Assembly (NCBI GenBank): GCA_965222315.1
Contig: OZ244951.1
Coordinates: 310,001-374,000, forward strand
Direction: 5' to 3'
DNA length: 64,000 bases
From: JACKII01 sp965222315
Lineage (GTDB): Bacteria; Pseudomonadota; Alphaproteobacteria; Bin95
The position numbers and the translations under genes were made by a program. Of the stretch, positions 55,787-64,000 are shown in pieces. The notes below the pieces were generated by a model. It was not told where the DNA came from, made no database searches, and saw nothing but the letters and a program-made list of their open reading frames with translations. Numbering within the stretch: position 1 is the stretch's first letter; the number at the start of each line of letters is the position of its first letter.

Positions 55787-56569
55787 ATGGATGCCCGCAT
55801 CGCCGACCTTTCCCCCGCCACTACCGAACGCGATATCCGCATTGAGTTGGCTGCCGCCTACCGCCTGGTGGATTATTTCGGCTGGACGGAGCTGATTTAT
55901 GGCCACCTGACCGCGCGCGTGCCGGGCGAGGGGCACCACTTCCTGATCAATCCCTACGGCCTGAACTATGACGAGATTACCGCTTCCAATCTGGTGAAAA
56001 TCGATGTGGACGGAAATATCGTTCAGGACACGCCTTATCCGGTGAACAAGGCCGGTTTTGTGATCCATTCCGCCGTGCATATGGTGGAGGACAGCGACAA
56101 TCATGTGGTGATGCACACCCACACCCGCGCCGGCATGGCGATTTCGGCGCTCGAAGAGGGCCTGCTGAACATCTCCATGAACGCCACCATGTTCCATGAG
56201 CGCCTGTCCTACCACGACTACGAAGGCCCCAGTTTCTATCTGGATGAGCGCGAGCGGCTGCAACAGTCGCTGGGTGAGAACAAGGCGCTGATCTTGCGCA
56301 ATCACGGCTTACTGACCACCGGCAAGACTGTCCCGGAGGCGTTCATGCGGCTTTACCGGCTGGAGCGTTCGGCTCAGGTGCAGATCGATGCTGCGGCGGC
56401 AGGCAAGCTGCACATCGTCGGCGACAACGTGGCCGCGCACTCGCGGGACGGCGTTGAGAGTTTCATTGCCGACGGCACACAAAATGGCGGTGGCATGGAC
56501 TATGGCCGGATGGAGTTTGCAGCCCTGATGCGCAAGCTCGACAAGATCGACTCCAGCTACCGGGATTAA
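55787..56569 (+). CDS. Class II aldolase/adducin family protein
   Basis: 260 residues from the ATG at 55787 (AAGGAA site). Zinc ligands are the paired His of HTHTRAG near 113-116 and the His in LRNHGLLTTGK near 175; the acid Glu/His region precedes them. It has the FGWTELIYGHLTARVPG start typical of the fuculose-aldolase fold. The family includes aldolases, epimerases and decarboxylases. It is followed after 10 bases by a TenA-family gene, suggesting a two-gene unit. Substrate unknown. Confidence 0.83.
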   Translation: MDARIADLSPATTERDIRIELAAAYRLVDYFGWTELIYGHLTARVPGEGHHFLINPYGLNYDEITASNLVKIDVDGNIVQDTPYPVNKAGFVIHSAVHMVEDSDNHVVMHTHTRAGMAISALEEGLLNISMNATMFHERLSYHDYEGPSFYLDERERLQQSLGENKALILRNHGLLTTGKTVPEAFMRLYRLERSAQVQIDAAAAGKLHIVGDNVAAHSRDGVESFIADGTQNGGGMDYGRMEFAALMRKLDKIDSSYRD

Positions 56570-56579
56570 TCAGCACCGC

Positions 56580-57233
56580 ATGAGACCGACCGACTGGCTG
56601 CGCGAGCAGTGTGCCGAGGATTGGGCGGCTGCCGTCGATAATCCCTTTGTGCGCGAACTGGCGGCGGGAACCCTGCCGCGCGCCAAACTCGCGGCCTATC
56701 TGGTGCAGGACTACACTTTCATCGAGGCTTTTGTGCGCCTGCTGGCGAGCCAAGTCGCACATGCGCCGAGCCTGCCGGGCGCCTTGCCCGGCGCGCAGTT
56801 CCTGGGTGTGATCGCCGGGCCGGAGAATACCTACTTCCAGCGCTCTTTCGATGAGTTAGACGTGCCGGAGACCCTGCGGACCGCGCCGGATTTGACCCCG
56901 ATCGCCCGTAATTTCCAGGGCCTGATGAACGAAGCCGCCCGCTCCGGCAAGTACGAACAGATGCTGGCGGTGCTTGTGGGCGCTGAGTGGAGCTACCTTG
57001 CCTGGGCCTCGCCCTATGCTGATCGGGCTGAAGGTCTGCCCTTCATCTATGGCGAGTGGATTGCGCTGCATACCGGCGATTATTTCGAGAGCGTGGTTGA
57101 GTATTTGCGCGGGCAGTTGGACCAGGCTTGGGAGGGGCTTGACGAACCTGCCCGTGCCGAAACCCTGGCCACCTTCCGGCGGATGATTGCCCTCGAACGC
57201 GCCTTCTTCGAGGAGTCTTACACCAACACCTAA
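56580..57233 (+). CDS. TenA/thiaminase-II family protein, Glu type without the active-site Cys
   Basis: 217 residues, all-helical heme-oxygenase-like fold. Conserved parts are LVQDYTFIEAFVRLLAS with the substrate-binding Asp44, and the C-terminal Glu in MIALERAFFEESY. At the usual catalytic site (PCxWxY in classical TenA) the sequence is GAEWSY, so the Cys is replaced by Ala135 and Glu136 follows. This matches the TenA_E subgroup, whose activity in thiamine salvage differs from TenA_C. It overlaps neither neighbour, but the 10-base gap to the aldolase suggests cotranscription. Confidence 0.82.
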   Translation: MRPTDWLREQCAEDWAAAVDNPFVRELAAGTLPRAKLAAYLVQDYTFIEAFVRLLASQVAHAPSLPGALPGAQFLGVIAGPENTYFQRSFDELDVPETLRTAPDLTPIARNFQGLMNEAARSGKYEQMLAVLVGAEWSYLAWASPYADRAEGLPFIYGEWIALHTGDYFESVVEYLRGQLDQAWEGLDEPARAETLATFRRMIALERAFFEESYTNT

Positions 57234-57250
57234 CCAGGAGACCTGATCCG

Positions 57251-57745
57251 ATGTTGTTCCGCTTTCTAGCTGTGCTTGCCTTGGCGGCGCTGCCTTTCAT
57301 GGCTGCCAGCGCTGCCGAGTTGAAACTGACCTATCAGGCAGTGATGCATGTCGCTGAATCCAAAGCGCTGCCTGTTTTGGGCAACAAAAAACACCTTATG
57401 GGCGTGGGGGCATTCAGCGGCATCGCCATTTTTCCCGACGATCAGATTGTCCAGCACCAGTATGACGGCTGGTTCGACCTGGTGGAGGGCAGCGGGCCAT
57501 TTCATGGCTATATCCATTGGCGGTTCAGCGATGGTTCGACGCTTAGCGCCCGCTATGACGGCGCGGTGAAAGTGATCGCTGCCGACGATTCGGAAGTCTC
57601 CGCCACCATGGGGGATTTTACCGGTACCGGACGGTTTGAGGCTGTACAGGGCCAGGGCAGCTTTACCGGCCGCCGCTTCGAGCCCGTCACCAAGGGCGGC
57701 ACCACTTACCTGAAAGGCTCCCTGGCGTTGCAGACGGGAAACTGA
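57251..57745 (+). CDS. Small exported protein of unknown family
   Basis: 164 residues. Residues 1-21 are a signal peptide ending in ASA (LAVLALAALPFMAASAAE). The rest is rich in short beta-strands with repeated G-x-G-x-F turns (GDFTGTGRFEAVQGQGSFTG), so a small beta-barrel is likely. It resembles lipocalin/allene-oxide-cyclase-like barrels only in general pattern. It follows the TenA-like gene by 17 bases and may be cotranscribed. No function is assigned. Confidence 0.6.
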   Translation: MLFRFLAVLALAALPFMAASAAELKLTYQAVMHVAESKALPVLGNKKHLMGVGAFSGIAIFPDDQIVQHQYDGWFDLVEGSGPFHGYIHWRFSDGSTLSARYDGAVKVIAADDSEVSATMGDFTGTGRFEAVQGQGSFTGRRFEPVTKGGTTYLKGSLALQTGN

Positions 57746-57833
57746 GCGCAGGCGCGCGGCCATCGGCGCTGTTGAACCTTAACTATTGCCCGTTAAGGTG
57801 ATTCCCAACTTGCGTGATTTGGGAGACAGCGTG

Positions 57834-58550
57834 ATGGCTGAGCCGCATACTCTTGTTATCATCCGCCACGGCCAGAGCCAGTGGAACCTGGAAAACCGTT
57901 TCACCGGCTGGACAGACGTGCCGATTACGGACGTTGGCCGGCAGGAAGCCATCGACGGCGCAAAGGCGCTGGTCGCTGGCGGCTACGACTTCGACGAATG
58001 CTACACGAGCGTGCTGACCCGCGCGATCCAGACCCTGCACGTTGCGCTGGAGGAGATGGACCGCCTCTGGCTGCCGGTGACCAAGGACTACCGACTGAAC
58101 GAGCGTCACTACGGGGCGCTGCAAGGCCTGAACAAGGCGGAGACGGCGGAGAAACACGGGGAAGAGCAGGTGTTTATCTGGCGGCGCAGCTACGACATCC
58201 CGCCGCCGGCCCTCACCGCCGATGACGAGCGTTATCCGGTCAATGATCCGCGCTACCGGAATCTGCCGAAGAACGTCATCCCGTTGACGGAGAGCCTGAA
58301 ACTGACGATCGAGCGCGTGCTGCCATATTGGGAGGCGGAGATCGCGCCGAAGGTCAAGGCTGGCCGCCGCTTGGTGATTTCCGCCCATGGCAACTCAATC
58401 CGGGCGCTCGTGAAGCATCTGGACGGCCTTTCCGACGAAGAAATCACCAAGGTGGAAATCCCGCATGGCACACCGCTCGTCTACAAGCTGGATGAAAACC
58501 TGAAGCCAGTGGATAAATTCTACCTGGATGGGGAGAAAAAGGCCGCTTAG
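57834..58550 (+). CDS. gpmA: 2,3-bisphosphoglycerate-dependent phosphoglycerate mutase
   Basis: 238 residues from the ATG at 57834 (GGGAGA site). The phosphohistidine His12 is in VIIRHGQSQWN. ENRFTGWTDVPIT, LNERHYGALQGLNKAETA and the second His in ISAHGNSIRALVKHLDG are all present. It interconverts 3- and 2-phosphoglycerate in glycolysis and gluconeogenesis. Confidence 0.96.
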   Translation: MAEPHTLVIIRHGQSQWNLENRFTGWTDVPITDVGRQEAIDGAKALVAGGYDFDECYTSVLTRAIQTLHVALEEMDRLWLPVTKDYRLNERHYGALQGLNKAETAEKHGEEQVFIWRRSYDIPPPALTADDERYPVNDPRYRNLPKNVIPLTESLKLTIERVLPYWEAEIAPKVKAGRRLVISAHGNSIRALVKHLDGLSDEEITKVEIPHGTPLVYKLDENLKPVDKFYLDGEKKAA

Positions 58551-58564
58551 CGTTGGCCCGCGCC

Positions 58565-59332
58565 ATGGCCTCCCCCCAAAACCAGCCACACCCGGACCGG
58601 CAGCCGGTCGCGCTCTTCTCCATCGTCATGCCCGCCTATAACGAGGAGGATGTGATCGAGGCGACGCTGACAGACCTTTGCGATTACCTGGACGGAACCG
58701 AATTTGCCTACGAAATTGTCGTGGCCAATGACGGCAGCAAGGACCGCACCGGCGAAATTCTCGAGCGCCTCGCGGCGGAGCGTCCCCAGATCCGGCCTAT
58801 CCTGAACCCCGGCCCCGGCGGCTATGGCTATGCCATCCGCAAGGGTCTGGAGGTCTATCAGGGCGGTGCCGCCGTTGTCGTGACGGCGGATGGTGCGGAC
58901 TCGCCCAAAGACGTGGCAGCCTATTTCGGCAAGATCAACGAGGGCTATGACTGCGCCTTCGGTGCGCGCTTCGGCAAGGACAGCACAGTGACAGGCTATC
59001 CGCCCATCAAGCGCGTTATCAACCGTATGGCGAACCAGTTGCTCGCCTGGATCGTCGGGGTGCCGTACAAGGACTTCACCAACGGCTTCAAATGCTACCG
59101 GCGGGAAGTGATTGAGGACATGCAACCGCTTATCACCGGTCAGTTCAACATCACCATCGAGATGTCACTGAAAGCCACCTTGGCCGGTTGGAGCTATGCC
59201 GTTGTGCCGAACGACTGGCGGCAGCGCGATGCCGGTGAGTCCAGTTTTAAGGTAATGAAGCTGCTAAAGCCCTATGCGGCGACCATGATTTACTGCCTAA
59301 CCCGCCGTTATTTGCTATCCGTCCGCCGGTAG
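58565..59332 (+). CDS. Glycosyltransferase family 2, dolichol-phosphate-mannosyltransferase-like
   Basis: 255 residues from the ATG at 58565; a TTG at 58553 is an alternative. GT-A features are FSIVMPAYNEEDVIEATLTD, the metal-linked TADGADSPKD (in place of DADxxH) and DFTNGFKCYRREVIEDM. The family transfers sugars from nucleotide donors to a polyprenyl phosphate. The next gene is a polytopic sugar-transferase-like protein, so the two probably act together in making a lipid-linked or surface glycan. Confidence 0.87.
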   Translation: MASPQNQPHPDRQPVALFSIVMPAYNEEDVIEATLTDLCDYLDGTEFAYEIVVANDGSKDRTGEILERLAAERPQIRPILNPGPGGYGYAIRKGLEVYQGGAAVVVTADGADSPKDVAAYFGKINEGYDCAFGARFGKDSTVTGYPPIKRVINRMANQLLAWIVGVPYKDFTNGFKCYRREVIEDMQPLITGQFNITIEMSLKATLAGWSYAVVPNDWRQRDAGESSFKVMKLLKPYAATMIYCLTRRYLLSVRR

Positions 59333-59360
59333 TGCCGTCCCGCGGGCAAGGACCAAACGA

Positions 59361-60560
59361 ATGCAGCGCCCCTCTCTGACCTTTCCGGCCCTCTACCTGA
59401 TTGCCATGACCAGTATTGCCGGCGTGGTTCTGGCGCTTGGTTGGGATGCGGGCTGGGGGGTGCTGTTCGTCGATACGATCTCGCCGATCTTCGGCGACTT
59501 GCGGCCATTGCAGGGCGCGCTCGCGTCGCTCGCCCAGGGCTTCGACCCCTATGTGGAGAACCCCGGCAACCCGCACGGCACCCTGCTCAATTATCCGCCG
59601 GTCTGGCTATCCATCGCCACGTTCCTAGGCCTGGGAGACGAGACGCACTATCTGGCCGTTGTGCTGGTCTACGAGGCGCTTTTCCTGGCAGCCATCGCTT
59701 ATCTCCTCTACCGGTTTCCGTCTTGGTTCTTTCTGCTCTGCGCCCTGTCCGGAGCGGTGTTGATGGGCGTGGAACGCGGCAATGTGGACATTCTGTTCTT
59801 CGCGATCCTGGTGGCGGCGATGCTGCTGCCGAATGGCATTGGCCGGGCCGTGCTGATCCTATTGTCTGCCGTGTTGAAGCTGTTCCCGATTCTGGCCGCC
59901 GTCAGCCTGATCTCCTGGGGCCGCAGGGACCTGTCGTTGCCGCGTATCCTGGTGCTGCCGGTCGTGGTTGCCGGGTTGTTTGCCGTCTATCTGGCGGTTT
60001 TCTGGGCGGAGATAATGGCTGGCCTCTCCGTGACCGCGAAAGCCGGGGCAATGTCCTACGGCGTCTGGGTGCTGGAGTTCCTGGCGAACGAGCGTTTTCC
60101 GAAACTGCCGGTCAGCCTGCCGCTGATCTATGCGGGCTATGCTGCGGTCATCATCCTTTTGATACTGGTTAGCCGCTCTCTCTCCCTCTCGATGGCCTTG
60201 CCGCGGCGGGGCGAGGATCGCGCCTCCCAGATCGTGGACGACCTGTTTCTGACTGGCGCCACTATTTACGTGCTGTCGTTTCTGGCCGGCGCAAACTGGG
60301 ACTACCGCATGGTGTTTTGCCTGATGACGGTCCCGTTCATGCTGCGCAGCCGGAACGGGCTCGTTGTGCTGGCTTTTCAGGCGCTCCTATTGCTGGCGCT
60401 GAACCAGTTCCTGTTGGTGGGGCTTGGCGGCGCCATTGGCGGCGCGGTGAACGTTGCGGCGAAGACCGGCTTGCATCTGCTGTTGATGGCGGCGCTGATT
60501 TGCCGGGCGATGGATGAGTTTGGCCCGCGCCTGGGACTTTCCCCCGTCCGCATCCAATAA
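59361..60560 (+). CDS. GT87-like (DUF2029) polytopic membrane glycosyltransferase
   Basis: 399 residues with about ten hydrophobic segments. The pattern GFDPYVENPGNPHGTLLNYPPVWLSIATFLGL, a loop with conserved Asp and NYPP, and VERGNVDILFFAIL are typical of polyprenol-phosphate-mannose-dependent mannosyltransferases of the DUF2029/GT87 type. It would use the lipid-linked sugar made by the preceding enzyme. Gap to that gene is 28 bases. Acceptor unknown. Confidence 0.78.
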   Translation: MQRPSLTFPALYLIAMTSIAGVVLALGWDAGWGVLFVDTISPIFGDLRPLQGALASLAQGFDPYVENPGNPHGTLLNYPPVWLSIATFLGLGDETHYLAVVLVYEALFLAAIAYLLYRFPSWFFLLCALSGAVLMGVERGNVDILFFAILVAAMLLPNGIGRAVLILLSAVLKLFPILAAVSLISWGRRDLSLPRILVLPVVVAGLFAVYLAVFWAEIMAGLSVTAKAGAMSYGVWVLEFLANERFPKLPVSLPLIYAGYAAVIILLILVSRSLSLSMALPRRGEDRASQIVDDLFLTGATIYVLSFLAGANWDYRMVFCLMTVPFMLRSRNGLVVLAFQALLLLALNQFLLVGLGGAIGGAVNVAAKTGLHLLLMAALICRAMDEFGPRLGLSPVRIQ

Positions 60561-60633
60561 TACTTGAGGCCGCACGCTGCGGGTGGAACACTCCTAGTCT
60601 GCAAGAAAACGGACCCAAGGAAGGAACCACCCA

Positions 60634-61386
60634 ATGCGCCTAGCAGACAAAGTTGCCATCATCACCGGCGGTGCCCACGGCATGGGCAAATCCACCTGCG
60701 AGATCTTCGCCCGCGAAGGGGCCAAGGTCGTCGTCGCCGACGTGGACCAGGAAGCGGGTGAATCGCTCGCCCAGCAATTGGTCAGCCAGAACATGACCGC
60801 CATGTTCCACAAGCTGGACGTCACCAGCGAGGCCGATTGGGCCGCCACCGTCAAAGCGGCCGTCGATGCCTACGGCAAGGTGGATTGCCTGGTGAACAAT
60901 GCCGGTATCTCCGGCAGTGCGGCGGACGACCTGGACGATACGGAGATGTGGCACCGGCTGATGGATATCAACTCCACCGGCCCGTTCCTCGGGATCAAAT
61001 ATTGTGCGCCGGAAATGAAGAAGCTGGGCGCCGGGGCCATCGTCAATATATCGTCGATCAGCGGCATTATTGGCCAGGGCTTCATCCATCCTGGCTACAA
61101 CGCGTCCAAGGGCTCGGTGAGGCTTCTCACCAAGCAGGCAGCCTCCCGCTTCGGGCCGGACAATATCCGCGTGAACAGCGTCCATCCGGGCCTGATGCCG
61201 CCCATGCGCACCAGCGGCAAGACCGCCGACCCGGCCACCCGCGCGAAGATGCTGAAGCGCGTGCCACTCGGCCGGAATGGCGAGGTTTGGGAAGTCGCCA
61301 ACGCCACCCTGTTCCTCTGTTCCGACGAGGCTAGCTACATCACCGGCGCCGAACTGCTCGTGGATGGCGGCCACTGCGCGGTCTGA
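60634..61386 (+). CDS. Short-chain dehydrogenase/reductase
   Basis: 250 residues. NAD-binding TGGAHGMGKS at 10-19, NNAGIS near 89, catalytic Ser in VNISSISG and Tyr-x-x-x-Lys in GYNASKGSV. The C-terminal YITGAELLVDGGHCAV is the usual classical SDR end. Cyclohexanol, 3-alpha-hydroxysteroid or similar alcohol dehydrogenases have this layout. The specific substrate is unknown. A link to the Baeyer-Villiger enzyme 20 kb away would be speculative. Confidence 0.9.
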   Translation: MRLADKVAIITGGAHGMGKSTCEIFAREGAKVVVADVDQEAGESLAQQLVSQNMTAMFHKLDVTSEADWAATVKAAVDAYGKVDCLVNNAGISGSAADDLDDTEMWHRLMDINSTGPFLGIKYCAPEMKKLGAGAIVNISSISGIIGQGFIHPGYNASKGSVRLLTKQAASRFGPDNIRVNSVHPGLMPPMRTSGKTADPATRAKMLKRVPLGRNGEVWEVANATLFLCSDEASYITGAELLVDGGHCAV

Positions 61387-61624
61387 TGATCATGCCGGGT
61401 CGCGGTTCACGATACGACTGCGGCCCGGACTTGGAGAGATTCCCGCGGATGTCCGCGGATTGTTTCGTGATGGTGCGGCATACCTGAATCCGCGCCCAGG
61501 AACGGAAGAACGATCGTGCAGCTCCGCTGATACCCTCCGCGCCGGCCGTCGCGCCCATGAGGGTGGGCGCCCGGCCGTGTCGAACCGCAGCGAATTTCCG
61601 AGCCAGGTGCGGCTTCGCCCATCG

Positions 61625-61984
61625 TCAATAAAGGAAGTCGTGCAGAAAGGAGGCCCCCCTGAAAAGGTCGATGCCTGCAGTCGACTTCAGAATGTATATT
61701 CCGACCATTACGCCAAGACCGGCGAGGCCGAGTACTGCCCACATCGCCAGCGTGTAAATTAGCGAGAGCTTGGCGAGAGAGATCTGCCCCTCGCCAATCA
61801 GGCGATCGAGCGTCCGGCGCTCGCGCCCGAACCGAATGGTGAAAAAATACCATCCGATAGGGGTTGGGACCGAAACGTTCAGTACCGTTGACCGCGGACG
61901 CAGAGTGGAATCATTGGCCCGATCCCTCTCTCCGTCACCAACAAGCGTATCGCGCGATCCGGCCGCTTCCCGAAACACGAGCAT
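61625..61984 (-). CDS. Small hypothetical membrane protein
   Basis: 119 residues with a GGAGG site five bases before the ATG at 61984. After a polar N-terminus comes PTPIGWYFFTIRFGRERRTL, a charged helix (LDRLIGEGQISLAK), and one hydrophobic segment around residues 78-102. No family recognised. It is isolated in a sparse stretch: 61387-61624 and 61985-62172 show no gene. Confidence 0.5.
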   Translation of the reverse strand: MLVFREAAGSRDTLVGDGERDRANDSTLRPRSTVLNVSVPTPIGWYFFTIRFGRERRTLDRLIGEGQISLAKLSLIYTLAMWAVLGLAGLGVMVGIYILKSTAGIDLFRGASFLHDFLY

Positions 61985-62172
61985 TCATTCCTCCGTGCCG
62001 ACGGAGGATCAATGCGCTGCGGGGAGTAAAGAGCCGGATATTAAAAGGTAGAGGACATCGCCCCAAATTCGTTGAAAACCTGAAGCGGTGGGGGTGTGCG
62101 CCGCCTAACGCCGGACCGGGACAGCGCAAGAAACGGGTGGCGGCGGTCGCCGCAGACGCTAAAACAGAAGCC

Positions 62173-62658
62173 ATGCCGACACGCACCTACCCTTATTCCG
62201 ATCCGGAAACGCTCTCCGCCGCCGTGCAGCGGCTGCCGTATCTCGACATCCTGTTGGGATGGAAGGACGGCTCTATTCAACGGTCCGCCATGATGGAGTC
62301 GTTCGACCTGCATGTGCTGGAAGCGGAGGCGGGCAGGGTAGTCTTCTCCGGCCTGCCCGGGCCGTTCTATTCCAACCCCATCGGTACGCTGCACGGCGGT
62401 TGGTATTCGACCCTGCTGGACACCGCGCTGGGCAGCGCGGTCCAATCGCACCTGCCTGCCGGCACGGGCCAGACAACACTGGAATTAAAAGTGAACTTTG
62501 TCCGCGCCGTCAAAATGGACGGCCGTCCGGTCAGGTGCGAATGCCGCTCGCGCCATGTGGGACGCCGCACCGGCACGGCGGAAGGCGACATCGTCGATGC
62601 CGACGGCAAGTTGTTGGCTCACGGCAGTACAACCTGTCTGATCTTTGACTTCGCGTAG
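62173..62658 (+). CDS. PaaI-type hotdog thioesterase
   Basis: 161 residues from the ATG at 62173. The hotdog signature GTLHGGWYSTLLDTALGSAV with its catalytic Asp/Gly region, and the strand TTLELKVNFVRAVKMDGRPV, place it in the PaaI/4HBT family. It would hydrolyse aromatic or other acyl-CoA thioesters. The open frame further upstream has no family match and no ribosome-binding site. It converges on a gene remnant. Confidence 0.82.
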   Translation: MPTRTYPYSDPETLSAAVQRLPYLDILLGWKDGSIQRSAMMESFDLHVLEAEAGRVVFSGLPGPFYSNPIGTLHGGWYSTLLDTALGSAVQSHLPAGTGQTTLELKVNFVRAVKMDGRPVRCECRSRHVGRRTGTAEGDIVDADGKLLAHGSTTCLIFDFA

Positions 62659-62667
62659 TGGTTCGAT

Positions 62668-62949
62668 TCAGAAAGCGCTTGCAGATCCGAGTGTGTCGAT
62701 CGGGCCACTAGGGCTTCTTGCGCCGGCGTTGATCACCAGCTCCTCCGACCAGTCATTGTCTTCCATGAAATCGCTGTAGCGCTGTTCGCCCGCGCTGAAC
62801 TCCCACAAATGGGAATTGGTCCACTGGAACGCAGCTTGGATGCTGTCGTGCAACACCCGGAGAGAAAGAGAAAGCGGCACCTCAATGCGCCGCCAAGGCT
62901 GGCTGTCTACCTCGATGAGGGCGATGCGTAGCCGGGCTGCATTTGGCAT
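62668..62949 (-). pseudogene. Truncated plasmid pRiA4b ORF-3-like protein
   Basis: 93 residues if started at 62949. The first 75 match the N-terminal half of the pRiA4b ORF-3 family (LRIALIEVDSQPWRRIEVPL, then LHDSIQAAFQWTNSHLWEF). The C-terminal half of the family (FxYxYDFGDxW and the Cys-rich end) is missing; the frame runs into an unrelated Gly/Ser tail and stops. It is probably a decayed remnant of a mobile-associated gene, though a short functional variant cannot be ruled out. Confidence 0.6.
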
Positions 62950-63211
62950 GGCGTCAATCGCGTAGGGGCTGAGCATCAGCATATTGACCCAACCACACAC
63001 CAATTCAAAGCGCCGCTCACGGCATGCAAAGCAGACCTCCTGCCTGCCCCAGCCAACGAGCCCCTTGCATCGCGGGGCCACATTCCTTACTTCGGCGACA
63101 CCGCACTAGCCGCATCGTACCAGCCGCACCGCACAAGACGGCAAAAGCGGCGCATGATTGCATGGCTTTTGCTTGAGTACTGTCTGCGTGCAAGGGAGGC
63201 ACGGGATTGCC

Positions 63212-64000
63212 ATGGACGAAATGATCGTCACCGAAGGCCTGACCAAGGAATTCGGTGCGAAAAGAGTTGTCGACAATGTCAGCCTCACCGTAACCCGCGG
63301 CGAGGTATTGGGATTCCTGGGGCCGAACGGGGCCGGTAAGTCAACGACCATGAAGATGGTTACAGGGTTCCTGCGCCCAACGTCCGGCCGTTCCGCGGTT
63401 TGCGGCGAGGATGTGCTGGAAAACCCCATGGCTGCGAAACGTCGTATGGGCTACCTGCCGGAAGGCGCGCCGCTCTATCCCGATATGAGCCCGCGCGGTT
63501 TTTTGGAATTCATCGCCGCCATCCGCGGTCTGCGTGGCGCGGAGAAGCGGCGGGCCGTGGACCGCTCCATCGAAATGACCCAGTTGGCGGAGGTGTTGGC
63601 CCAGCCTATTGATACCCTGTCCAAGGGTTTCAAGCGCCGTGTCGGTCTTGCTCAGGCGCTGCTGCACGACCCGGAGGTTCTGATCCTGGACGAGCCGACC
63701 GACGGCTTGGACCCGAACCAGAAGCATGACGTGCGTAATCTGATCCGGCAGATCGCTGCCAAGAAGGCCATCGTCATTTCCACGCATATCCTGGAGGAGG
63801 TGGACGCCATCTGCTCCCGCGCCGTGGTCATTTCCCGCGGCAAGGTGATTGCGGACGATACGCCCGCCGAACTCGCTGCCCGTGCGCCCCGGCATCATTC
63901 CATCAGCTTCACGGCGCCAGCGGATAAGGCCGAAGCCATCAAGATGGCGCTCGGCGGGATTGAAGGTGTGAAGTGCGTACAGGACTGCGGCACCGCGAAG
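63212..64000 (+). CDS. ABC transporter ATP-binding protein (GldA/ABC-2 type), cut by window end
   Basis: 263 residues are visible and the frame is open at base 64000, so the gene continues outside. GGGAGG lies twelve bases before the ATG at 63212. Walker A GPNGAGKST at about 36-44, signature SKGFKRRVGLAQAL (in place of LSGGQ) near 136, Walker B VLILDEPTDGLDP and the switch His in ISTHIL. The sequence resembles GldA-type subunits, which power ABC-2 membrane permeases of exported proteins or polysaccharides. The permease should lie beyond the window. Confidence 0.88.
   Translation, partial: MDEMIVTEGLTKEFGAKRVVDNVSLTVTRGEVLGFLGPNGAGKSTTMKMVTGFLRPTSGRSAVCGEDVLENPMAAKRRMGYLPEGAPLYPDMSPRGFLEFIAAIRGLRGAEKRRAVDRSIEMTQLAEVLAQPIDTLSKGFKRRVGLAQALLHDPEVLILDEPTDGLDPNQKHDVRNLIRQIAAKKAIVISTHILEEVDAICSRAVVISRGKVIADDTPAELAARAPRHHSISFTAPADKAEAIKMALGGIEGVKCVQDCGTAK

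Noticed and set aside
61277..61762. 161-codon plus-strand frame
   Set aside because: Begins out of frame inside the SDR gene and has no protein-like pattern; it runs antisense to the better-supported membrane protein.

Overview
The window is GC-rich, gene-dense DNA that looks chromosomal and alphaproteobacterial. The evidence is a groESL operon under CIRCE control, an ATP12-type F1-ATPase chaperone, a Bpt-type aminoacyl-tRNA-protein transferase, a Usg-family protein, a degP-like/rarA/crcB/rluA operon, and several families of palindromic intergenic repeats typical of that class. I cannot name a genus. No rRNA, tRNA, CRISPR array, transposase or phage module was recognised, and no obvious DNA-binding transcription regulator is encoded.

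Layout. 1-5.6 kb: end of an outer-membrane barrel protein, a histidine phosphatase overlapping a luciferase-like monooxygenase, an HdeD-like membrane protein, and the queuosine genes queA and tgt. 5.8-14.6 kb: a catabolic block with a gamma-glutamyltransferase-like Ntn hydrolase, an IlvD/Edd dehydratase, an enolase-superfamily enzyme divergent from a uronate-dehydrogenase-like protein, a D-aminoacylase-type amidohydrolase and a second luciferase-like oxidoreductase. 14.7-23.4 kb: ychF, a D-2-hydroxyacid dehydrogenase, an SH3 protein, an enoyl-CoA hydratase, a cupin, a 14-TM MFS exporter, a two-subunit Rieske dioxygenase and a quinone oxidoreductase. 23.5-33.7 kb: housekeeping genes (Deg protease, rarA, crcB, rluA, ATP12 chaperone, pccB and pccA, EVE protein, bpt). 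33.7-43.2 kb: glycosyltransferase, flavin reductase, thioesterase, rplY, pth, CocE/NonD hydrolase, RidA, Baeyer-Villiger monooxygenase, DUF533 protein and sulfotransferase. 43.4-52.5 kb: one 3010-residue secreted repeat protein. 52.5-64 kb: usg, groESL, DUF1353 protein, class II aldolase, TenA-like protein, gpmA, two glycosyltransferases, an SDR, then a sparse stretch with a gene remnant, and the start of an ABC transporter cut by the window end.

How the genes fit together. Between 5.8 and 14.6 kb the enzymes suggest oxidation and dehydration of uronic or aldonic acids plus amide/peptide scavenging. The Rieske dioxygenase, MFS exporter, cupin, Baeyer-Villiger monooxygenase, CocE/NonD esterase and luciferase-like enzymes suggest a broad oxidative catabolism of organic compounds. 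pccB and pccA feed propionyl-CoA into central metabolism.

The most striking single object is the giant gene at 43441-52473. It has a LamG-like N-terminus, four large cassettes of CSLREA-like motif plus right-handed beta-helix plus a DARG...GAFE closing motif, and a C-terminal RTX region built of units exactly 97 residues long. The most puzzling non-coding objects are an inverted array of ATCTACATT motifs in a convergent intergenic region (9312-9414) and a probable degenerate second CIRCE upstream of groES.
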